A stretch of DNA of 42,158 nt, taken from the NCBI GenBank assembly GCA_016281535.1, contig JAEEIT010000113.1, forward strand, positions 1-42,158, given 5' to 3'. This document shows positions 1-6,967 of this stretch, one piece after another; position 1 is the first letter of the stretch; the number at the start of each line of letters is the position of its first letter. This DNA is from Clostridia bacterium (GTDB lineage Bacteria > Bacillota > Clostridia > Saccharofermentanales > Saccharofermentanaceae). The translations under genes were made by a program, and so were the position numbers. The notes below the pieces were generated by a model. It worked only from the letters and a program-made list of their open reading frames with translations, was not told the origin of the DNA and did not search any database.

Positions 1-94
1 GGATTACTTTCGAATGCACCGCAGACGCGAAGCGGCGAGGACCAGCGACGGGGATTACTTTCGAATGCACCGCAGACGCGAAGCGGCGAGGACC
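1..94. repeat. Tandem direct repeat, two 43-bp copies with a 51-bp period
   Basis: Bases 1-43 recur exactly at 52-94, separated by 8 bp. Each copy contains the core CCGCAGACGCGAAGCGG, which can form a small hairpin around GCGAAGC. A related core (CCGCAGACGC followed by AAGG) lies on the minus strand in the hairpin at 12914-12985, and CACCGCAGGCGCGAA is found at 36773-36787. The array may extend beyond the left edge of the window. Function unknown; it lies upstream of the lipoprotein gene. Confidence 0.85.
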
Positions 95-137
95 GCTATT
101 CTTACCATTTAGTCATGCAAAGGACATATCGCTTCTC

Positions 138-143
138 TATAAT
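138..143 (+). promoter_or_regulatory. Probable -10 box of the lipoprotein gene
   Basis: A perfect TATAAT lies 28 bp before the chosen start. The hexamer 17 bp upstream (ATGCAA) is a poor -35 match, so the promoter may be weak or activated. A GAGGTGAT ribosome binding site follows at 156-163. Confidence 0.45.
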
Positions 144-170
144 ACGAGGAGAGATGAGGTGATTTGTAAA

Positions 171-842
171 ATGGCAAGAATGAAATCGTGGAAGAAACTG
201 GTGTCGTTTCTGCTTACTGTGGCGGTGATGGGGGCATGCTGCAGTTGTGCGGAGCTGATGACGGAAAAGACAGATCCGTCGAATTCTGCTGTGGCGGAAG
301 TATCCAGGACGAAGCCTGTTTCGGAAGATACGACAACCTCTGCGAAGAAGACGGAACTTTCTTCGAAGACGGAGAACCCGGAGCAGACGAAGGAGTCCGG
401 TTCGGAAGACCCGTCGGGATCTTCGGATCATGAGAATAAGTTATATGCCTATTCCGTGGAGATCACGTGGAAGGGCAGTAAAGCCAATGGTGCAGCACTG
501 ACTCCGGAGTTTGAACTTCAGAGTAACGGAAATGCGTATCAGGGAAACGTGGATATACTGGAAATGGATGCGGATGAGAAAGGCGGGAAGGTCAGCCTGG
601 GGCTTCCGAAGTGCGATGACATGACATATATCCTGTGCGTCAACAGCATCGATCTGGATACGGCCAGCACGTGCCCGTTTCAGGATGCGACAGCGAAGAT
701 CTACGATTCAGATGGGAACCTTCTCGCTTCCATCGGTATGCCGAACTGGGATTACACACGGGCAGGTACCGGCTTCTGGTACTATCGCATGTGCGCCTTC
801 TCGGAAGATGGTGTGCTTCTGATGTCGGAACTTGCCTCGTAA
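171..842 (+). CDS. Putative secreted lipoprotein of unknown function
   Basis: I do not recognise the family. The protein has about 223 residues. It starts with a basic stretch (MARMKSWKK), then a hydrophobic segment ending in MGACCSC, which fits a lipoprotein signal with a lipidated Cys. Residues of roughly 30-90 form a Ser/Thr/Glu-rich low-complexity linker, typical of a surface protein held off the membrane. The C-terminal part, about 120 residues, looks like a compact beta-rich domain with several Cys, Trp and Tyr. The ATG at 171 was chosen because GAGGTGAT ends 7 bp upstream; a GTG at 159 and an ATG at 183 are alternatives. It stands alone in front of hprK, about 100 bp apart, with no terminator obvious between them. 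Confidence 0.6.
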   Translation: MARMKSWKKLVSFLLTVAVMGACCSCAELMTEKTDPSNSAVAEVSRTKPVSEDTTTSAKKTELSSKTENPEQTKESGSEDPSGSSDHENKLYAYSVEITWKGSKANGAALTPEFELQSNGNAYQGNVDILEMDADEKGGKVSLGLPKCDDMTYILCVNSIDLDTASTCPFQDATAKIYDSDGNLLASIGMPNWDYTRAGTGFWYYRMCAFSEDGVLLMSELAS

Positions 843-943
843 GAAAGAGAAGAGGATTCTGTTTTCTACTTCCGGGAGATACAATTTTTATACTTTTTGT
901 TATAGAATAAGGTATATGCATCAAACTTCGGAAGGAGCGCGCT

Positions 944-1876
944 ATGCCGTATTCGAGTGTTTTTCTAACTGAGATCATTAAATCCTTCGAACTGGAGGAA
1001 GTATATGCGCCGTCGGATATCGAGAAAGTCCGTATCCATGTGGCGGACGTAACGCGTCCGGGACTCCAGCTGGCCGGGTATTACGACCATTTCGGTCCGG
1101 ACCGTATCCAGCTTATAGGAAACATGGAGCACGCGTTCCTCGATAAACTGACACCGGAGCAGAGAGAAGAACGTTTACAGGCGCTTTTTGAGAAGAAGAT
1201 CCCGTGCCTGATCCTGACGCGCAACCATGTGGCGCATGACGAGCTGATCCGTGTGGCGGAGAAGGCGCAGATCCCGGTACTTCGCACACACCAGGCAACC
1301 AGTGAATTCATGTCTTCGCTGGTCAAGTACTTAAATGTGGAACTGGCTCCCCGTATCTCGATGCATGGCGTTCTCGTCGAGGTGAACGGTGAAGGTATCC
1401 TGATCCTGGGTGAGAGCGGCGTCGGTAAGTCTGAGACGGCGCTCGAGATCGTTAAGCGTGGACACCGTCTGATCGCGGACGACCAGGTGGAGATCCGCCG
1501 TGTGTCGGAGACCACGCTTCTGGGCCGTGCACCGGAGGTGATCCGGCACCTGATCGAGATCCGCGGTATCGGTATTCTCGATGTTAAAGAATTGTACGGT
1601 GTTTCTTCGGTAAAACTTCAGGAGAACATCGATTTCGTTATCAATCTCGAACTGTGGGATGAGAAGAAGACTTACGACCGTCTGGGTATCACGGATGAGA
1701 CGACGGATATCCTCGGCATTAAGGTGCCCTCGATTACGATTCCGGTAGGACCGGGCCGTAACCTGGCGATCATCGTCGAGGCGGCCGCCATCAACTACCG
1801 TGTCAAGAAGATGGGTTATAACGCGGCGAAAGATCTGGTCACGAGGGTATTCCCCGGCGGGCTGAATGCGGAATAA
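944..1876 (+). CDS. hprK: HPr kinase/phosphorylase
   Basis: This bifunctional enzyme phosphorylates and dephosphorylates a serine of the phosphocarrier HPr and so sets carbon catabolite repression in Bacillota. The 310-residue length is normal. An N-terminal domain (about 1-130) precedes the kinase core. The P-loop GESGVGKSE lies at about 156-164. The family signature region around EIRGIGILDVKELYG lies at about 206-220. The C-terminal K-loop region with VPVGPGRNLA-like sequence (IPVGPGRNLA) is intact. It heads a cluster with murB 24 bp downstream, then rapZ and whiA, an arrangement common in Clostridia. The ATG at 944 is preceded by GGAAGGAG. I see no missing catalytic residue. Identification is secure from motifs and context. 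Confidence 0.95.
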   Translation: MPYSSVFLTEIIKSFELEEVYAPSDIEKVRIHVADVTRPGLQLAGYYDHFGPDRIQLIGNMEHAFLDKLTPEQREERLQALFEKKIPCLILTRNHVAHDELIRVAEKAQIPVLRTHQATSEFMSSLVKYLNVELAPRISMHGVLVEVNGEGILILGESGVGKSETALEIVKRGHRLIADDQVEIRRVSETTLLGRAPEVIRHLIEIRGIGILDVKELYGVSSVKLQENIDFVINLELWDEKKTYDRLGITDETTDILGIKVPSITIPVGPGRNLAIIVEAAAINYRVKKMGYNAAKDLVTRVFPGGLNAE

Positions 1877-1900
1877 GGAAGTCGGGAGATAAGGACGAAG

Positions 1901-2878
1901 ATGGCAGTAGACAGCAGTACGATCGAGGCATTCCGCAGGAATCTTATTGAGACGGGAAAGAAGGAGCTGGAAAGCAGGCTCCGCACAGATGAGATCATGA
2001 AGCCCCACACCTCTTTCCGTGTGGGCGGTCCCGCACAGATCTATGTAGAACCAGAAAGCGGCGAGGAGATCTGTGATCTGATCTGCGCCGCAAAAGCAGC
2101 AGGACTTCCGTTTTTTCTGATGGGTAACGGTTCCAATCTGGTGATCTCAGATGAGGGCATCGACGGACTTGTGATAAGGCTGGGTGAATCTTTCTCGGAG
2201 ATCCGGTCGGAAGAGGACCCGTCAGATCCGGAATGTGTCCGCATCACGGCGACGGCGGGAACGCTCCTGATCCGTCTTTCTTCCTTCGCTGCGAAAGCCG
2301 GCCTTACCGGACTGGAGTTCGCGTCCGGGATCCCGGGATCTCTGGGCGGTGCTGTGTTCATGAATGCCGGCGCATATGGCCACGATATGTCCGAGGTGGT
2401 CGATAAGGTGATCTCGATTTCTCCTTCCGGAGAAAGAAAAACGTGGAAAAGAGAAGAACTTCAATTCGGATACCGGAAGAGCCGTTTCATGAAAGAGGGA
2501 GGGATCGTTACGGAAGTGGAGCTTCTTCTTCGGAAAGGCGATCCGGAAGCGATTGCCTCTTCGATCCGTGAATACACAGAGAAAAGAACGAAGAGCCAGC
2601 CGCTGCAGTTCCCGAGTGCAGGGAGCATGTTCAAGCGGCCCGAGGGACACTATACAGGGGCATTGATCGAGCAGGCCGGGCTGAAAGGCTTCTCGATCGG
2701 CGGGGCACAGGTCTCGGAGAAACATGCGGGATTTGTGATCAATAAGGGGGAGGCCACGGCTTCGGATATCGATGCCCTGGTCAAACATATCCAGAAAACG
2801 ATTCAGGATCAGTTCGGGGTTTCGCTCGAACGAGAGGTCCGGTTTATCGGAAGAGGATTCGAATCGGAAACGAAGTAA
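1901..2878 (+). CDS. murB: UDP-N-acetylenolpyruvoylglucosamine reductase
   Basis: MurB is an FAD enzyme that uses NADPH to reduce UDP-GlcNAc-enolpyruvate to UDP-MurNAc in peptidoglycan synthesis in the cytoplasm. The 325-residue protein shows the expected blocks: TSFRVGGPAQIYVEP, GNGSNLVISDEGIDGLV, EFASGIPGSLGGAVFMNAG and AYG for FAD binding, and the late SAGSMFKRP block that carries the catalytic Ser, followed by LIEQAGLKG. The ATG at 1901 has GGGAGATAAGG upstream. It sits 14 bp before rapZ, as part of the hprK-murB-rapZ-whiA unit. Nothing in it looks unusual. Confidence 0.96.
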   Translation: MAVDSSTIEAFRRNLIETGKKELESRLRTDEIMKPHTSFRVGGPAQIYVEPESGEEICDLICAAKAAGLPFFLMGNGSNLVISDEGIDGLVIRLGESFSEIRSEEDPSDPECVRITATAGTLLIRLSSFAAKAGLTGLEFASGIPGSLGGAVFMNAGAYGHDMSEVVDKVISISPSGERKTWKREELQFGYRKSRFMKEGGIVTEVELLLRKGDPEAIASSIREYTEKRTKSQPLQFPSAGSMFKRPEGHYTGALIEQAGLKGFSIGGAQVSEKHAGFVINKGEATASDIDALVKHIQKTIQDQFGVSLEREVRFIGRGFESETK

Positions 2879-2892
2879 ACAGGAGGCAGGAA

Positions 2893-3795
2893 ATGGACGT
2901 AATTATTCTGACAGGCATGTCCGGAGCGGGGAAGAGCCATGCGGCACATATTCTCGAGGATCAGGGCTATTTCTGTATAGACAATCTTCCGCCGATGGTC
3001 CTGCCGGAGCTGATCCGCACCTTTCTGAAAGGTCAGGGCGGTGAAGGATTCGCAGTCAATAAACTGGCATTCGTCGTAGACATAAGGTCCAGTGATTTTC
3101 TAAAGGGATTCGGTAAAGCACTGACCGAGATCAAGAATCTCGGTTGTCCGTACCGGATCATCTTCCTCGAGGCGAATGATTCGGTTCTGGTGAGCCGATA
3201 TCGCCAGACCCGCCGGAAGCACCCGCTGTCGGCCGGATTGTCGCTGGTCGAAGCCATCGAGAAAGAGCGCACGCTGATGCGTGGTATCCGGGCCCGTGCG
3301 ACGCACGTCATCGACACGTCTTTCCTGGCACAGGGTGCACTTCGGGAAGAGCTTCTGAACATTATCGAGGTGGAAGATTCCAGCACCATGGATATCCATG
3401 TCGAGTCTTTCGGATTTAAGTACGGCATTCCGGGCGACTGCGATATCACCTGCGACGTGAGATTCCTGCCGAATCCGTTCTATGAGGCGGAACTGAAGAT
3501 GAAGAGCGGTAAGGATAAAGAGATCGTGAAATTCCTGGAGAAGTTCCCCGAGACAGAGCAGTACTACGAGAAGATGATGGATCTTCTCATCTTCTCGATC
3601 CCGTTCTATATCCGTGAGGGCAAGGCCCGACTGTCCGTGGGCGTCGGCTGCACCGGCGGCCGCCACCGCTCTGTGTATATGGCCGAGAGACTGTACGAAG
3701 GACTGAAGGAAGCAGGGTACCGCGCCTCTATCCACCATCGCGACATCGATAAGGATCCGCGGTATCTCCAGCATGACGACGAGAAGAAGTCGTAA
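2893..3795 (+). CDS. rapZ: RapZ-family nucleotide-binding protein
   Basis: RapZ (YvcJ in Bacillus) is a P-loop protein. In enterobacteria it is an adapter that passes small RNAs to RNase E and senses amino-sugar supply; in Bacillota the orthologue binds nucleotide and its target is less clear. The 300-residue protein has a Walker A motif GMSGAGKS at residues 8-15. Its conserved C-terminal domain ends with GCTGGRHRSVYMAERL. The gene begins 14 bp after murB, with an AGGAGGCAGG ribosome binding site, and ends 29 bp before whiA. In many Bacillota yvcK lies between rapZ and whiA; here it does not. Confidence 0.95.
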   Translation: MDVIILTGMSGAGKSHAAHILEDQGYFCIDNLPPMVLPELIRTFLKGQGGEGFAVNKLAFVVDIRSSDFLKGFGKALTEIKNLGCPYRIIFLEANDSVLVSRYRQTRRKHPLSAGLSLVEAIEKERTLMRGIRARATHVIDTSFLAQGALREELLNIIEVEDSSTMDIHVESFGFKYGIPGDCDITCDVRFLPNPFYEAELKMKSGKDKEIVKFLEKFPETEQYYEKMMDLLIFSIPFYIREGKARLSVGVGCTGGRHRSVYMAERLYEGLKEAGYRASIHHRDIDKDPRYLQHDDEKKS

Positions 3796-3824
3796 AGGCA
3801 CGTGCCCTGCCGAGAGAAGGATTC

Positions 3825-4721
3825 ATGAGTGAGAGCACCTATTCCCAGATGGTGAAAGAGGAGATCTGCAAGGTCACTTATAAGAGTGAAGAAGAATGGG
3901 CGGCAGAGATGGCGGCGATCGTTCTGTGTTCCGGGTATTCTCTTGACGCGGAGGGCGCACGGGTGCGTGTGCTGTGCAGCAATGAACGTGCGGCGGAACG
4001 TCTCGTCTCTGATGTAGGGAAAAGTGGGACAGGCATTCAGGCAGAGGGCCCGAATAAGGTGGGAAGAAGAGGCGGAAGCGTATTTGAAGTGCTTTTGCCG
4101 CAGGAAACGTTCCTGCCGTTCATCGATACATTTCTTCTTCCGGATGTGATCTCGGATCAGGTCTGCCCGCATGACGGAAAAAGACGGGCCATGCTGCGGG
4201 GAGCTTTCCTGGCGCGGGGATCTATGAGCGATCCGAACCGGACATACCGCATCGAGATGATATGTAAGACGGATGCATTTGTTAAGATGCTGATCCTTCT
4301 GCTTCACGCGGAGAATATCCGTCCCATGACGCGGGTGCTGGATTCGTCCTGGTCTGTATATTTCAAGAAGCATGAGGAGATCTGCGATTATCTGGTGATC
4401 CTCGGTGCGTCGCGCCTGATGATGGATCTGCAGAATATCCGTGCGCATCACGAAGTGAACCGGCTGGTCTCGCAATCGGTCAATCTCGATACCTGGACGA
4501 TGAAGCAGCAGGCCGAGGCCAGTGCCCGGCGCACGAAACAACTTGAGGAGCTGCTAGCCTCGGAGAAAGCCGCGCGCATCCCGAAGGAACTTCTGGAAGT
4601 GGCGCGGGTGCATATCGATAACCCGGGCCTGTCGCTGGCGGAGCTGGGGCAGCTGATGGATCCACCAATCAGTAAATCGGGCATGAACCACCGGCTGAGA
4701 AAACTTCTGGATTATCTATAA
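3825..4721 (+). CDS. whiA: WhiA-family DNA-binding protein
   Basis: WhiA is a LAGLIDADG-derived, helix-turn-helix protein of Gram-positive bacteria, a sporulation regulator in Streptomyces and linked to cell division and chromosome segregation in Bacillus. The 298-residue length is typical. The N-terminus (YSQMVKEEICKV) and the homing-endonuclease-like middle region around LRGAFLARGSMSDPNRTYRIE are clear. The C-terminal HTH region includes HIDNPGLSLAELGQLMDPP followed by ISKSGMNHRLRKL. The start at 3825 follows GAGAGAAGG. It is the last gene of the hprK cluster, closed by a strong terminator directly after the stop. Confidence 0.95.
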   Translation: MSESTYSQMVKEEICKVTYKSEEEWAAEMAAIVLCSGYSLDAEGARVRVLCSNERAAERLVSDVGKSGTGIQAEGPNKVGRRGGSVFEVLLPQETFLPFIDTFLLPDVISDQVCPHDGKRRAMLRGAFLARGSMSDPNRTYRIEMICKTDAFVKMLILLLHAENIRPMTRVLDSSWSVYFKKHEEICDYLVILGASRLMMDLQNIRAHHEVNRLVSQSVNLDTWTMKQQAEASARRTKQLEELLASEKAARIPKELLEVARVHIDNPGLSLAELGQLMDPPISKSGMNHRLRKLLDYL

Positions 4722-4756
4722 GGGGTGTCGCGTTACGATCAGACACCCCTCTTTTT
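4722..4756 (+). terminator. Intrinsic terminator after whiA
   Basis: The arms AGGGGTGTC and GACACCCCT form a 9-bp stem with a 12-nt loop, followed by CTTTTT. It starts at the whiA stop codon and ends the hprK-murB-rapZ-whiA transcript. Confidence 0.9.
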
Positions 4757-4763
4757 ATGCATG

Positions 4764-4786
4764 GTATTGACATATTACTCAATACC
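4764..4786. promoter_or_regulatory. Probable PadR operator 1, over the -35 box
   Basis: GGTATTG (4764-4770) and CAATACC (4780-4786) are a perfect 7-bp inverted repeat with a 9-bp centre. It covers the -35 hexamer. The centre lies 34 bp from that of the second palindrome. Autoregulation by the adjacent PadR protein is inferred. Confidence 0.7.
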
Positions 4787-4796
4787 GATCTATAAT
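4767..4796 (+). promoter_or_regulatory. SigA-type promoter of the padR operon
   Basis: TTGACA (4767-4772) and TATAAT (4791-4796) are both perfect consensus hexamers, with an 18-bp spacer. The promoter is strong unless repressed, and its core is bracketed by two palindromes of the same design (4764-4786 and 4797-4821). Confidence 0.9.
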
Positions 4797-4821
4797 CAGT
4801 ATTGTTGAATATACAATACTG
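4797..4821. promoter_or_regulatory. Probable PadR operator 2, at the transcription start
   Basis: CAGTATTG (4797-4804) and CAATACTG (4814-4821) are a perfect 8-bp inverted repeat with a 9-bp centre. The half-site GTATTG is the same as in operator 1, and the next outer base differs between the sites yet stays palindromic in both. It begins directly after TATAAT. Confidence 0.75.
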
Positions 4822-4932
4822 AACAACGAACACATCTGTCTGGTGAGTAAGGACAGAGAAAGAAAAGAAAAAGAAGAAGAAGTACTGTCCGGAAAGGATC
4901 CGGAAAATAGAAAGAAAAGGAGGAACGGGATA

Positions 4933-5250
4933 ATGAATGTTCAATTCAAAAAGGGCGTACTTGACCTTTGTGTCCTGGCGATGCTTAAAGACAATGACCG
5001 CTATGGATACGAACTGGCCAGCACCCTGTCGGAGATCATCATGATCTCGGATGGCACGGTGTATCCGCTTCTTAGAAAACTGGCCGCTGACGGTCTGGTG
5101 GCATCTTACCTTCAGGAATCGCAGAGCGGTCCGCCGAGAAAGTATTATAGTCTTACGGCGATGGGGAAGATCCGTCTTCAGGAATTACTGGATGACTGGA
5201 ATACCTTCACGGCAAGTGTAAATAAGATCGTAGGAGGGAAAAGCGCATGA
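4933..5250 (+). CDS. PadR-family transcriptional regulator
   Basis: PadR proteins are dimeric winged-helix repressors, often autoregulated and paired with membrane-protein genes. This one has 105 residues, the size of the short PadR subfamily. The sequence MNVQFKKGVLDLCVLAMLK begins the winged helix, DRYGYELASTLSEI covers the recognition region, and GTVYPLLRKL with LTAMGKIRLQEL completes the fold. The ATG at 4933 was chosen because AAGGAGG (4917-4923) lies 9 bp upstream; the open frame extends up to 4843, but that part is lysine- and glutamate-rich leader without homology. The stop overlaps the next start (ATGA), so it is translationally coupled to the HAAS protein. The two palindromes in its promoter probably are its own operators. 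Confidence 0.92.
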   Translation: MNVQFKKGVLDLCVLAMLKDNDRYGYELASTLSEIIMISDGTVYPLLRKLAADGLVASYLQESQSGPPRKYYSLTAMGKIRLQELLDDWNTFTASVNKIVGGKSA

Positions 5251-6092
5251 ATAAGAAAGAATATATCTCTGCGCTCCGCGCGCAGCTTCGCAGGCTTCCT
5301 TCCGATGACGTGGAGGAGATCGTAAAGGAGTTCGATTCGCACTTCGAGATCGGGCTTTCCGAAGGAAAGAGCGAGAGTGACATCGCGGCGAAACTGGGAT
5401 CTCCTGAGGAAGTGGCACAGATCTATCTCAGCGACACCCTTCCGGCATTTGATGTAGCTTCCGCCGGAAATGTCGGCGCAGTGCCCTTCCCGATGATTCC
5501 GGTCAAGACCGGCATGGTCATCGACCGTGGCGTGGGTCCGCAGACCGCGGCTGGATTTGCTTCGGGCGGATTCGCCAAGCCGCTGTCCAGTGAGCCGCCG
5601 AAGAATCAGTCACCGAAGGCAGAGCCGGAAGACTATAAGTTCGCACATACGGGTGCGAAAGAACATGAGGAATACGCTGATGTCGGCCGACAGGGCGGGA
5701 AGAGCTATACGCTCCCGAACTATACGAACTATCCGACACAGGATCCGAATGCAGTAAGACCACAGGACAAGGAGCATCACATCCTGTTCGCTGTTCTGTT
5801 CACGATCTTCGTATTCGTTCCGGTGTGGATCCTTGCTCTGGTCCTGCTGCTGCTCATCATCGGACTTCCCATCGGACTCGGCGTGCTGTCCGGGATCCTC
5901 TTCAGCTGGGTACCGACACTTACGGCAGCCGTGGGCGGCACAGTATGCCTGGCCATCAGCCTGGCGCTGGGCGCCATCACCGCAGCTTTCATTGCTTTCT
6001 TCGCGGTGAAGGGATTCGTACTGGGCACGATCGCATATATCCGTTTTCTTGCCAAGGATAACCGCAAGAACGTGAAAGGAGGCAACGCATGA
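5247..6092 (+). CDS. HAAS domain (DUF1700-like) membrane protein
   Basis: The N-terminal 60 residues (NKKEYISALRAQLRRLPSDD, then EEIVKEFDSHFEIGLSEGKS and KLGSPEEVAQIYL) match the HAAS/DUF1700 helical domain that accompanies PadR regulators in Bacillota. A hydrophilic, proline- and charge-rich linker covers about 65-170. Three hydrophobic segments fill the C-terminus (about 178-275). The total is 281 residues. Start and stop overlap the neighbouring genes by 4 bp (ATGA), so padR, this gene and the next form one coupled operon. The family is thought to act in envelope-stress-type membrane regulation; the exact role is unknown. Confidence 0.85.
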   Translation: MNKKEYISALRAQLRRLPSDDVEEIVKEFDSHFEIGLSEGKSESDIAAKLGSPEEVAQIYLSDTLPAFDVASAGNVGAVPFPMIPVKTGMVIDRGVGPQTAAGFASGGFAKPLSSEPPKNQSPKAEPEDYKFAHTGAKEHEEYADVGRQGGKSYTLPNYTNYPTQDPNAVRPQDKEHHILFAVLFTIFVFVPVWILALVLLLLIIGLPIGLGVLSGILFSWVPTLTAAVGGTVCLAISLALGAITAAFIAFFAVKGFVLGTIAYIRFLAKDNRKNVKGGNA

Positions 6093-6454
6093 AGAAAGGA
6101 ACAACAGTTTGTATCGTGATCATGGCGGCAACCTTCGTTCTGTCACTTTGCTTCCTGTTCATCAGTGCAGGACTCTATATCGCAAGTGGTACGAAGGAAC
6201 TGGCCGACCGTATCCGTGAGAACAGATGGGACGATATCGCCGAGAAGATCGAATTCGTCAAGGTGGATAAAGAGGATGGCGTGAAGGTCGACCTGCCGGG
6301 TGTGCACGTAATCGTGGATGACCTCGGTGTCGATGTGAACGTGATCGGGATCCATGTCGATATGAGAGATGAGGAGAAAGAAGTGGAGGGACAGGCCGAT
6401 AAGCAGGCAGAGCCCGCCACCGCTTCGGAGACGAAAGCATCAGATGCAGCGTAA
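6089..6454 (+). CDS. Small single-pass membrane protein of the padR operon
   Basis: This 121-residue protein begins with a hydrophobic segment (about 7-33) that can be an uncleaved signal anchor. A soluble part follows with valine-rich, repetitive sequence (DGVKVDLPGVHVIVDDLGVD), probably short beta strands of the type seen in DUF4097-like putative adhesin domains, but only one or two turns long. The tail is rich in Ala, Glu and Lys. The start overlaps the HAAS gene by 4 bp. I do not recognise the family. It may be a reduced partner of the HAAS protein, since PadR-HAAS-beta-helix triads are common in Bacillota. A strong terminator follows 28 bp after the stop. Confidence 0.7.
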   Translation: MKKGTTVCIVIMAATFVLSLCFLFISAGLYIASGTKELADRIRENRWDDIAEKIEFVKVDKEDGVKVDLPGVHVIVDDLGVDVNVIGIHVDMRDEEKEVEGQADKQAEPATASETKASDAA

Positions 6455-6481
6455 GCGATCCATCGTTTAGAAAAGACAACA

Positions 6482-6517
6482 GGGGGGAGCGAGGGAACAC
6501 CGGGCTCCCCCTTTTTT
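6482..6517 (+). terminator. Intrinsic terminator after the padR operon
   Basis: GGGGGAGC pairs with GCTCCCCC across a 13-nt loop and is followed by TTTTTT. It separates the padR operon from the T-box transcription unit. Confidence 0.92.
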
Positions 6518-6561
6518 ACCTGTTATAGATCTGTTACATGGGCAGGCGGGAAAGAAAAATA

Positions 6562-6590
6562 TTGACAATGACGGAAAATACTCGCATAAT
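6562..6590 (+). promoter_or_regulatory. SigA-type promoter of the T-box-paaK unit
   Basis: TTGACA (6562-6567), a 17-bp spacer and CATAAT (6585-6590) make a near-consensus promoter. Transcription should begin near 6597, just before T-box stem I. Confidence 0.85.
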
Positions 6591-6605
6591 CTGCTTATCA
6601 GAAAA

Positions 6606-6931
6606 ATGCGCTGACGGAGAAGAGTAGCGATTGGATGTCGTACAGGGCGTGTGGGCCGTTGATTGAGAGCCTGCATACGAAGAAAGATCAGACGAAGTTC
6701 ACTCCTGAGCAGATTTCCTGAACTCATGCGTTATGGAAGACCTTTAAGAAGGGCAGTAGCAATGAAAGTAGGGAAATACGGAGAGCCCACCGTTACCAGA
6801 GGGCAGAGGCTATCGGGCCTTGAAAGAGTGCGAGCGCTTCCCGAAGAAGGGGAAGACTCGAAAATGGGTGGTACCGCGAAGTAAGATATTTCGTCCCATT
6901 GCTGAAGGAAACGACGGCAATGGGATTTTTT
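6606..6931 (+). ncRNA. T-box leader, specifier UUC (tRNA-Phe)
   Basis: The invariant T-box TGGGTGGTACCGCG lies at 6865-6878 and pairs with CGTCCCA-type sequence (6892-6898) as antiterminator. The competing terminator is CCCATTGC (6895-6902) with GCAATGGG (6917-6924) followed by TTTTTT. Stem I begins with CTG..GGAG (6616-6619 arm), which pairs with CTCC (6702-6705) and a distal CAG. The loop E elements AGTA (5' side, near 6622) and GAA (6694-6696) frame the specifier loop. Reading GAA-G-TTC-A places TTC, a Phe codon, at 6698-6700. Transcription read-through into the gene should thus rise when tRNA-Phe is uncharged. The T-box call is certain; the specifier assignment is by eye. Confidence 0.93.
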
Positions 6932-6967
6932 GTTGCCGCCAACGGAGCGAAAGGCAGGTATTGGAAA

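Noticed and set aside
6899-6967. N-terminal extension of PaaK
   Set aside because: The extension starts inside the T-box terminator hairpin and does not match PaaK N-termini.
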